From NCBI RefSeq assembly GCF_014650335.1, contig NZ_BMUT01000011.1, positions 248,001-312,000 on the forward strand: 64,000 bases of DNA. The letters run 5' to 3'. A model generated the notes under the pieces. That model was not told where the DNA came from and did not search any database. It was given only the letters and a program-made list of their open reading frames with translations. This stretch comes from Streptomyces hiroshimensis (GTDB lineage Bacteria; Actinomycetota; Actinomycetes; Streptomycetales; Streptomycetaceae). Shown piece after piece: positions 1-7,046 of this stretch. A program made the translations under genes and the position numbers. The stretch's first letter is position 1. Every line of letters begins with the position of its first letter.

Positions 1-23
1 AGAGAACGCGCTCACGAGCACGG

Positions 24-3000
24 GTGACGTTCATGGGTTACGTGATCAAGCATCCTGAAGGCAAGCTCGCGCCCCCGAAGGCTCCGCTCCTGGTCCGGCC
101 GCGGCGGTTCGTATCCCACGCGGTCGATGCCGTGGGGCGGCGCGTCCGTTCGGTGCGGGTCCGGCTGGCTGCCCGGAGCAAGGTCGCGCCGGCTCAGCAG
201 TGGTGGACGAGAGGTTCGATCAAGCGGTACGTCCCCTATCTCGGCACGCTGATCCTCCTGGTCTGGGTCGGCTCCGGCGTCTACGCGCTCCTTGCACACG
301 GGGCCTCTCCTGTGGAGACGTGGTGCCAGGGAACCGGCGGGTGCACCGTGGTCTACGGATTCCTCACCCCGTTCCTGAGCCTCAGCCTCGCCACGGTCGC
401 CTTCTTCTACGCGACCTACGGCTCGGTGCGCAGGACCCTCATCCGGGCGGCCAGGAAGGATCCGCGCGGCATGGTGCCGACGGCCGGGCCGGCCATCGCG
501 GACGTCGTCGGGCGCAAGGAGATGTGCCTGGTCATCGCCCGGGCGCTGCGGGACAAGCGCACCAGGCGTCCGTACCTGCTCGTGGGCGGCGTGGGTGCCG
601 GGAAGACGTCGGTCCTCGTACAGCTCACCCGGATGCTCGCCGAGAAGGGCGCCGTACCCGTCCCCATAAGACTGCGGGACGTCGACATGGACGCGGCGCG
701 GCTCGACTTCCGTGAAGTGGCCTTGAAGCGCTTCAGCGAGATGGCGGACCGCAATGTGCTCTCCGACCGGCACAGCGAGAGAGTGTGGCGCCAGCTGTGC
801 ATGGACGACAGGGTCGTCGTCCTCGCCGACGGTCTGGAGGAGACCTTCGCCGACGGCAGGAAGCAGAAGCAAAGGGACGTACTCATCCGCCGGGCGATCG
901 AGCGGGCGGAAGAGCAGAAGCTTCCCTTGGTCATCGCCTCCCGCCCCCACGCACCGCTGGAGCACACCCGGGCTGCGGTCGTCGACCTGGAGCCGCTGAG
1001 TGAGGAGGCGGCACTGGAGTACCTCCAGAAGGGCTACGGGGACCAGGACTGCCGCGCCATGGACCGTGTCGTCGGGGCGGCGGGTGCGGCCGAGTCCCCG
1101 CTGTACTTGCAGATAGCGCGTGAGCTGCGGAAGCACCCTCCGCGAGAGCATTCGGACTGTACCGAGCGCTGGATGGATCCGGACGTGCGCGACGGCGACC
1201 GGACGGCATCGCAGCGGCGGCTGCTCGACGCATGGCGGGAGGCGTTGGTCACCGGGCGCATCCATGGCGAAGTGGCGCTGGCCGCGGGCGACCGGGCCAA
1301 GGTCGTCGAACTCATCTCCGCACTGGCCGGGATCGGGCTCCTGCACGATCAGCTGGAGGTCCGGCTCGGCGATCTGAGAAGGCAGCCGGACATACTGGAC
1401 CGCCTCTTGCAGCGTCTCGACGAGGGATGCAGCAGCGAGAAGATCGACAAGCAGAGGCAGCGCGAGCTCCTGGCACTGTGTGCGACGCAGGGAGAGCAGC
1501 TGGGCCTGATCGAGACCCGAGGGGAGAAGGTCCGTTTCCAGCACAGCATTCTCCAGGCGTACCTCGGCTCCGGCTACCTGGACGTCAAGGAGTGCGCGCT
1601 CCTGGCCGATGCCCTGGCCAGGGAGGCGGGCCCCGGTCGCGAACTCCTCATAGGGCTGGGGCTGAACTCCCGGTCGGGGCACCCCGGCCCGCAGGAGCCG
1701 GTCGTCGAGCACCTCCTCGAAGCGGCCGGCGCCCGCAAGGACGCCAAGGCCCTCGACATGTACGCAGTCGTACTCGACATCGACAGAGCTGCGGGAGCCG
1801 CCCGCCACCGGCACATCGCCGAGACGCTTCGCGAGCGGTGGACGGACATCACGGCCGGCGACCGCAGGACGATCGAAGGGGCGAAGGAACGCCTGGTGCA
1901 CCGGTTCGGGGAAGTCCTGCGGGCGGTCGCCTGCCCGGCCTACGAGCAGTTCTTCACCATCGCCACCCTCGAGCCCTCGTACCAGATCAGGCTGGCCGTC
2001 GCACAGGAGATGGGTGCCGGTGGGGACAACGCGTTCGACGCCCTGCGCTCCATGTTCCCCCTGCCCAGGAAGGACGAGCGCGGTCAGGACGACCCCTGGG
2101 TGCAGTACCAGAAGGAACTCCGCGAGCAGTCGGAAGCGGAGCACTGGACCCGCGAGAACCTCGTCAGACGGGCCGACGTACTGGGGGACGCTTACGAGAG
2201 GCTGGCCAAGGAGGCCGCCGAGAAGGGGAAGGAGCAGCGACTCCGGATCTGGCGGAAGTTCGTCATGCGGGCCTGGCTCGTGCCGATGGTGGTCGGATCG
2301 GTGAGCAAGAAGCACAGGGAGCAGGCGAAGGAGAGGCTCCAGTTCTGGCTCCGCCACCTGGAGCCGCAGCACGCCCGCCCGCACGGGGCGGATCTCCACC
2401 TCTCACTGGAGATCGCCCTGGCCCAGGGGTTCAAGAGCGCGGCCAACCGGCGCCGGCGACACCCGCAGACGAATCAGGAAGCGCGGGAGTTCCTGGTCGA
2501 ACAGGCCGAGAGCATGCTGGTCCACGCCCGCTACTGGTATTCGCAGATGACGCTCATTCAGGCCCTGTGCCTGTGGGAGCTCCCGGAGAGCACGGAAAGT
2601 CCTCCACGCGGCGGTTCCGAAACCGGCCGGCCCGTGCGGAAGACCGATCCGACGAAGGCGGTGAAGGGCTGGCTGGCCCGGGCGGGCAGCAAGCAGGACC
2701 CGCGTGCCCTGCAGCCGGGGGACCGGACCCGTAAGGGCGATCGCGTGCACCCCTTCGTCACCGAGGCCGCCAGCCTCGCCGTCTTCGCCCTGGAGAGCGG
2801 CCACCCCGAGCGATTCGTCTGGATCGACGAGATCGGCGCGATGAACTCGATCGGATCCTCCCCCGTCGATCCCGGCGTCCACCGCGAGCACCGCCTCTGG
2901 ATTCCGCCGTCGGTGGGCTGGAGCATCCTGCACCCGCGCGCCCAGCAACTGCTGGCCGACGTCTTCCTGCTGCGCAGCCTCACCGAACGGGACACGCAGC

Positions 3001-3392
3001 AGCCGGCCGAGCTGGAGGCGTGCCTGGTGCGTGCCGACCGCACCGGTCTGCCCCCGTGTCTCGTCAAGTACCGGCGCACGCTCCGGCCCGGGCGCACCGT
3101 GGGCATGACCGGGGATGCATCGCCGGGAAAGGCCTGCCGTGAGGAAAGCACCTGCCGTGACTGCTCCTTCGAACTCTGCCCCTACCCCGCCATGGGCACG
3201 CAGCCGCGGGCCGAAGTGCGTGAGGTGTTCTGCCGGCAGCAGCAGGCGCTTCTGCGCCGCTATCGCTGGAGGAGCTACGCCAACCCGCTGTCCTGGACGC
3301 GCAAGAAAGCGCCGTGGCAGGACATGACGGCACGTGAACTCCGTAAGTTCTGGGAGGATATGGCCAACCGGTCACGGACCCCCTCCTGCTGA
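24..3392 (+). CDS. Membrane-anchored NACHT/STAND-like P-loop NTPase
   Basis: Predicted signalling ATPase tethered to the membrane. Two hydrophobic segments lie near residues 71-91 and 110-132. A P-loop follows (GGVGAGKTS, 188-196), then a Walker B-like strand with acidic residues (VVVLADGLEE, 264-273). The remaining ~800 residues look helical and Arg/Glu-rich, as in sensor arms of STAND proteins, but I recognise no named domain. Near the C-terminus four Cys are closely spaced (CREESTCRDCSFELCPYP) and could bind metal. The start is uncertain: GTG at 24 or ATG at 33, and the frame stays open to the left edge, so the protein may begin further upstream. Families of this kind work in regulation or phage defence; nothing here decides which. 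It converges on the next gene with a 13-bp gap. Confidence 0.8.
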   Translation: MTFMGYVIKHPEGKLAPPKAPLLVRPRRFVSHAVDAVGRRVRSVRVRLAARSKVAPAQQWWTRGSIKRYVPYLGTLILLVWVGSGVYALLAHGASPVETWCQGTGGCTVVYGFLTPFLSLSLATVAFFYATYGSVRRTLIRAARKDPRGMVPTAGPAIADVVGRKEMCLVIARALRDKRTRRPYLLVGGVGAGKTSVLVQLTRMLAEKGAVPVPIRLRDVDMDAARLDFREVALKRFSEMADRNVLSDRHSERVWRQLCMDDRVVVLADGLEETFADGRKQKQRDVLIRRAIERAEEQKLPLVIASRPHAPLEHTRAAVVDLEPLSEEAALEYLQKGYGDQDCRAMDRVVGAAGAAESPLYLQIARELRKHPPREHSDCTERWMDPDVRDGDRTASQRRLLDAWREALVTGRIHGEVALAAGDRAKVVELISALAGIGLLHDQLEVRLGDLRRQPDILDRLLQRLDEGCSSEKIDKQRQRELLALCATQGEQLGLIETRGEKVRFQHSILQAYLGSGYLDVKECALLADALAREAGPGRELLIGLGLNSRSGHPGPQEPVVEHLLEAAGARKDAKALDMYAVVLDIDRAAGAARHRHIAETLRERWTDITAGDRRTIEGAKERLVHRFGEVLRAVACPAYEQFFTIATLEPSYQIRLAVAQEMGAGGDNAFDALRSMFPLPRKDERGQDDPWVQYQKELREQSEAEHWTRENLVRRADVLGDAYERLAKEAAEKGKEQRLRIWRKFVMRAWLVPMVVGSVSKKHREQAKERLQFWLRHLEPQHARPHGADLHLSLEIALAQGFKSAANRRRRHPQTNQEAREFLVEQAESMLVHARYWYSQMTLIQALCLWELPESTESPPRGGSETGRPVRKTDPTKAVKGWLARAGSKQDPRALQPGDRTRKGDRVHPFVTEAASLAVFALESGHPERFVWIDEIGAMNSIGSSPVDPGVHREHRLWIPPSVGWSILHPRAQQLLADVFLLRSLTERDTQQPAELEACLVRADRTGLPPCLVKYRRTLRPGRTVGMTGDASPGKACREESTCRDCSFELCPYPAMGTQPRAEVREVFCRQQQALLRRYRWRSYANPLSWTRKKAPWQDMTARELRKFWEDMANRSRTPSC

Positions 3393-3405
3393 CCCCGTCC
3401 GTGCT

Positions 3406-4746
3406 TCAACTCCGCTCCGGCGCCCGCAGCACCAGCAGCGCCAGATCGTCATGCCCATCACTGGGCCGGGCCTCGGCGACGGCCCGGCCGAGGACGTCGA
3501 GCGGCGTCCCCGCATGGGCCGCGGCGACCTCGGCGATCGTGCGCAGGCCCTCGTCCAGCCCGTGTCCGGGGTGCTCCACCAGGCCGTCGGTGAACATCAG
3601 CACCGTGGCCCCCGCGGGCAGCACGTACCGGTGGTCGTGGCGGGCGAAGCCGGCGTCCACCCCGATCGGCACGTCCGGCTCCGCGTCCAGGAAGCGCGTG
3701 CTGCCGTCCGCGGTCACCACCAGGGGCGGGGGGTGCCCGGCGCTGCTCCACACCAGGGACCAGCCGCCTTCGTGGGGCGCGAGGCGCACCAGGCACACCG
3801 TCGCCATCGTGGGTTCGGCGACCGCCTCGAGCGTACGGTCCAGGCGGCTGAGCAGATCGCTGGGCAGCGCGTCCGAATCGAAGGCCAGAGCACGCAGCAT
3901 GTTGCGGATCTGGGCCATGGTGGCGGCGGCGCGCACGTCGTGGCCGAGCACATCGCCGACGATCATCACCCGGGTGTCGTCGGGCAGCACCAGCGCGTCG
4001 TACCAGTCGCCGCCGAGCAGGGCGGGGTCCGCGGCCGGCTGGTACGTCGCCCAGGCGTCGAACGGGGAGAGGTCCGGCAGGCTCGGCAGGAGCAGCCGCT
4101 GGAACTGCTCCGCGCCGGCCCGGACGCGGCCGTAGAGCCGGGCGTTCTCGATGGCGACGCCGGCGGCGCCCGCCAGCGCGACCACCACGGACTCGTCGTC
4201 GGCGTCGAAGGAGCGGCCGCCCTGGCGGTCGGCGAGGTAGAGGTTGCCGTAGACCCTGCCGCGCACGGTGATGGCGACGCCGAGCAGCGAGCGCATCGGA
4301 GGGTGCCCCGGCGGGAACTGGGCGGCCTGGGGGTGGTCGGCGATGGCGTCCACGCGCAGGGGGCGGGGGTCGGTGATGAGCAGCCCGAGGAGCCCCTCGC
4401 CGTGGGGGAGGGCGACGCCCGTCAGGCGTTCCTCCTCCTCGCTGTGCAGGCCCACGGGGATGAACTCGGCGAGTCTGGTGCCCTCCTCGTCGAGGACGCC
4501 GAGGGCCCCGTAGCGCGCCCCGACCAGCTCCATCGCGGTCGCCACGATGCGGCGCAGCACCACGGGGAGCTCCAGCTCCCCGCTGATCGTGAGTATCGCC
4601 TCGAGTAAGCCCCGCATCCGCTCCTGGGCGCGGGCGAACTCGGCCAGTTGGTCGCCGAGCCGGTCGAGGTCCGCGTCGAGGCTCAGCCTCCGGCGCGGGA
4701 GGCTGTGCGGGGGACGGTCGTCATGATCTGTCTCGCTGGCTGCCAC
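3406..4746 (-). CDS. GAF domain-SpoIIE (PP2C) serine phosphatase
   Basis: Cytosolic Ser/Thr phosphatase of the SpoIIE/RsbU kind, which in this family dephosphorylates anti-anti-sigma factors. A GAF sensor domain covers about residues 45-210 and a PP2C-type domain about 230-440. Metal-binding acidic residues are visible as GGDWYD (D247, D250) and GDVLGHD (D265, D270), and the AGHPPPLVV and TDGLVE blocks of the family are present. No membrane segment and no fused histidine-kinase-like ATPase, unlike the related protein at 35002-37449. The start is GTG at 4746 with no strong ribosome site. No anti-sigma partner gene is adjacent, so its target is unknown. Confidence 0.88.
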   Translation of the reverse strand: MAASETDHDDRPPHSLPRRRLSLDADLDRLGDQLAEFARAQERMRGLLEAILTISGELELPVVLRRIVATAMELVGARYGALGVLDEEGTRLAEFIPVGLHSEEEERLTGVALPHGEGLLGLLITDPRPLRVDAIADHPQAAQFPPGHPPMRSLLGVAITVRGRVYGNLYLADRQGGRSFDADDESVVVALAGAAGVAIENARLYGRVRAGAEQFQRLLLPSLPDLSPFDAWATYQPAADPALLGGDWYDALVLPDDTRVMIVGDVLGHDVRAAATMAQIRNMLRALAFDSDALPSDLLSRLDRTLEAVAEPTMATVCLVRLAPHEGGWSLVWSSAGHPPPLVVTADGSTRFLDAEPDVPIGVDAGFARHDHRYVLPAGATVLMFTDGLVEHPGHGLDEGLRTIAEVAAAHAGTPLDVLGRAVAEARPSDGHDDLALLVLRAPERS

Positions 4747-4887
4747 CGGCCACAGGCTAGTGACTCGGCGTCCCCTGCGTGGCTAATACCCGCATGTCAG
4801 CCCCGGGCCCGGCGGGTGTGCTCCCGGCGGGCCGGAGGAGGAGCGTCGAACGGGCATTCCGGGGGCGTCCACAGGCGTCCGGGCGCG

Positions 4888-5316
4888 TCACAGGACCGCG
4901 GTGGTCTCCTGGCGGGCGTAGCTGAAGCCGTCCTCGTCGAAGTAGAAGACCGTGACCTTCACGCGCTCGCCCCTGCCGAAGTACGAGCCGGTGGCGGGGC
5001 GCAGCGTCACACGGGCGGCGTGGTCGGCGTAGTCACAGACGAGCTTGCCGGCCTTGAGGGTGCCCGCGGCGATGGACTCGTCGTGCCCGGTCCCGCCGAT
5101 CTTGGCCGCGTTGGCGACGAGCTGGTGGTTCAGGCCGGGGTCGCAGGAGTACGTGACGTTCACCTGGATCCCGGGCTCCTGGAGCGCGACCTTGCCGATC
5201 GTCAGGACGTTGGCCTTGGCCGCCGCGGACGGGGCGGTGGCGAGGGCTCCCGCGCCGATCAGGAGCGCGGCGGCCGCGGTGCCGGCGAGGCGGCGCCCGC
5301 AACGGGACGACTTCAT
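4888..5316 (-). CDS. Small secreted protein of unknown function
   Basis: A 142-residue protein with a clear Sec signal peptide: basic start (KSSRCGRR), hydrophobic stretch to about residue 30 and an Ala-rich cleavage region (APSAAAKA). The mature part is about 110 residues, predicted mainly beta, with two Cys (in VTYSCDPG and KLVCDYAD) that could form one disulfide. A good ribosome site (GGAAGGAAG) precedes the ATG at 5316. I do not recognise the family. It lies alone between the phosphatase and TetR genes; both neighbours are on the same strand, but the gaps of 115-140 bp do not suggest an operon. Confidence 0.75.
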   Translation of the reverse strand: MKSSRCGRRLAGTAAAALLIGAGALATAPSAAAKANVLTIGKVALQEPGIQVNVTYSCDPGLNHQLVANAAKIGGTGHDESIAAGTLKAGKLVCDYADHAARVTLRPATGSYFGRGERVKVTVFYFDEDGFSYARQETTAVL

Positions 5317-5431
5317 GAGGCTTCCTTCCCCCGGAACCGTCCCGTGCGCCCCGGCTGCGCCGATCGCTGGGACAGCTGTTCGTGTGAGTGCACGGATCCT
5401 ACGTGATCATCCTCGCCCACAGGGGTGGAAT

Positions 5432-6028
5432 TCAGGCCAAGTCGTCCGTGGGCAGGGCGGGGTTGGGGGTGAGGATGCGGCGCAGGACGGCCTCGACCTC
5501 GGTGCGGGTGGGGGGCCGGGTGCCGGCGAGGCCGCGCAGGGTGATCCCGTTCATGGCCACGGTCGCGGCGTGAGCGGTCACCGGGTCGGTGTAGGGGAGC
5601 AGGGCGTCGATGCTCAGCTGCATGTACTGATCGGCCACCTCCCGCAGGGCCGGGCGCCGCAGCGCGGCCATGTACAGCTCGAACTCCATCACCTGGGTGT
5701 CGCGCGCCGGGCCGAAGCAGCCCATGAGGGCGTCGGTGAGCAGGACGGTGAGCTGCTCGGGGGTGAGCTCGGGGCGCTGGGCCACCCAGTCCTCGAGGTA
5801 GGCGCCGAAGCGGGCGACGGAGCGCTGCAGGGCGGCGGCGATGAGGTCGTCCTTGGTCGCGAAGTGGTACGTCGTCGCCCCGAGGGGGACGCCGGCCTCC
5901 TCGGCGACGGCGCGGTGGGTCAGGCCCTCGATGCCGCGCTCGGCGATGACCCGCTCGGTGGCGGCCGCGATCTCGGCGATCCGCCGCTGCGGGTCGCGCC
6001 GCCGCCTGGGGGCGTTCTGCTCGGCCAT
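5432..6028 (-). CDS. TetR-family transcriptional regulator
   Basis: A 198-residue TetR-type repressor. The N-terminal helix-turn-helix is readable (RRIAEIAAATERVIAERGIE, then LTHRAVAEEAGVPLGATTYH and FATKDDL), followed by an all-helical ligand/dimer domain. The ATG at 6028 is chosen because AGGAGG lies 9 nt upstream; the open frame extends to 6373 but runs through the divergent promoter region and the neighbouring gene. The gene is divergent from the oxidoreductase at 6234. Both promoters carry a GTAC-N4-GTAC palindrome (6077-6090 and 6181-6194), so the protein probably represses itself and that gene. The ligand is unknown. Confidence 0.9.
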   Translation of the reverse strand: MAEQNAPRRRRDPQRRIAEIAAATERVIAERGIEGLTHRAVAEEAGVPLGATTYHFATKDDLIAAALQRSVARFGAYLEDWVAQRPELTPEQLTVLLTDALMGCFGPARDTQVMEFELYMAALRRPALREVADQYMQLSIDALLPYTDPVTAHAATVAMNGITLRGLAGTRPPTRTEVEAVLRRILTPNPALPTDDLA

Positions 6029-6076
6029 GGCCGCGGTACCTCCTGGACGCTCGGATGTTGAGGGTGAAACCATCTC

Positions 6077-6090
6077 GGTACAAACGTACC
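6077..6090. promoter_or_regulatory. Operator palindrome at the tetR promoter
   Basis: Perfect inverted repeat GGTAC-AAAC-GTACC. On the minus strand it covers the -35 box of a candidate tetR promoter, TTGTAC (6078-6083) - N17 - CAACAT (6055-6060). Binding here would block the regulator's own transcription. The sister site at 6181-6194 has the same GTAC-N4-GTAC core. Confidence 0.65.
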
Positions 6091-6154
6091 ACCACTCCTT
6101 GGCGTGCGGAATTCCGCCTCTTCCAGAGTCCTTACCTGCCCATTTATGCACCAT

Positions 6155-6194
6155 TTGTCGACCGTGCTGGATATCGGTACAGTACTTGTGTACT
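6155..6194 (+). promoter_or_regulatory. Promoter and operator of the F420-type oxidoreductase gene
   Basis: Candidate sigma-70-like promoter TTGTCG (6155-6160) - N17 - TACAGT (6178-6183). Overlapping the -10 box and presumed start site is a perfect inverted repeat AGTAC-TTGT-GTACT (6181-6194). It shares the GTAC-N4-GTAC core with the site in front of the divergent tetR gene, so it is probably that repressor's second operator. Confidence 0.65.
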
Positions 6195-6233
6195 AATGGA
6201 TCCCCAGGGGTTGACCACAGGCAAGGAGAGACC

Positions 6234-6944
6234 ATGAAGATCGCAGTTCTCGGTACCGGCGGCGGTGGCCGCGCCCACGCCGCCAGGCTCGCCGAGCTCG
6301 GCCACGACGTCGTCGTCGGCACGCGCGACCCCGAGGCCACCCTGGCCCGCACCGAGCCCGACATGATGGGCAACCCGCCCTACAAGCAGTGGCTCGCCGA
6401 CCACCCCGGCATCACCCTGATGACCTTCGGCGATGCCGCCGATGCCGCCGAGCTCGTCATCAACGGCATCGACGGCCACAACGCGGTCGGCGCCCTGTCC
6501 GCCATCGCCGGCAAGCTGGAGGGCAAGGTCCTGGTGGACTACGCCGTCCCGTTCGTCTACAACCCCGACGTCGAGCACCCCTGGCCCACGCCCTGGGGCG
6601 TCATGCCGAAGCTCGACCCCTGCGACACCGACAGCCTCGGCGAGCAGATCCAGCGCGCCCTGCCGGGCACCAAGGTCGTCAAGAGCTTCGTCACGCAGGA
6701 GCAGGAGATCGTCGTGAACCCGAAGGCCGTCGGAGGCGGCGACCACACCATGTTCGTGGCCGGCGACGACGCCGAGGCCAAGAAGGCCGTCACCGGCCTG
6801 CTGAAGTCCTACGGCTGGACCGACGTCCTCGACGTCGGCGGGATCGTCGCCTCCCGCGGCATGGAGATGTACGCCCACATGCACAGCGTCATCGGCTTCG
6901 CCCTCGGCTTCGGCAACCCCTTCGGCGTCAAGGTCGTCCGCTGA
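6234..6944 (+). CDS. F420-dependent-type NADP oxidoreductase
   Basis: A 236-residue Rossmann-fold protein of the family that includes F420H2:NADP oxidoreductase. The N-terminal strand-turn-helix MKIAVLGTGGGGRAHA has the dinucleotide-binding GxGxxG, followed by a basic VGTRDP at the end of strand 2, which fits NADP(H). The body continues with TKVVKSFVT and DHTMFVAGDD segments typical of this group. Start ATG at 6234 follows AAGGAGAG. The substrate cannot be read from sequence; many members in actinomycetes act as stand-alone NAD(P)-binding reductases. It is probably controlled by the divergent TetR regulator. A hairpin terminator follows at 6970-7016. Confidence 0.8.
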   Translation: MKIAVLGTGGGGRAHAARLAELGHDVVVGTRDPEATLARTEPDMMGNPPYKQWLADHPGITLMTFGDAADAAELVINGIDGHNAVGALSAIAGKLEGKVLVDYAVPFVYNPDVEHPWPTPWGVMPKLDPCDTDSLGEQIQRALPGTKVVKSFVTQEQEIVVNPKAVGGGDHTMFVAGDDAEAKKAVTGLLKSYGWTDVLDVGGIVASRGMEMYAHMHSVIGFALGFGNPFGVKVVR

Positions 6945-6969
6945 GGGACCTCACGCCCGTACGACGCAC

Positions 6970-7016
6970 CGCGCCCCCGGACCACCGATGCCGTTCGCAT
7001 CGGCGCCGGGGGCGCG
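6970..7016. terminator. Bidirectional hairpin terminator
   Basis: Nested stem between convergent genes: outer CGCGCCCCCGG (6970-6980) pairs with CCGGGGGCGCG (7006-7016), inner CCGATGC (6985-6991) with GCATCGG (6997-7003), loop of five bases. There is no T-tract, as is common in high-G+C actinomycetes. Confidence 0.75.
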
Positions 7017-7046
7017 GCACGTCACCGGGGTGCAGTGCGCCTCCGG

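Noticed and set aside
5432..6373. TetR gene starting at 6373
   Set aside because: The extra 115 codons cover the divergent promoters, both operators and the start of the neighbouring gene; ATG 6028 has a good ribosome site.
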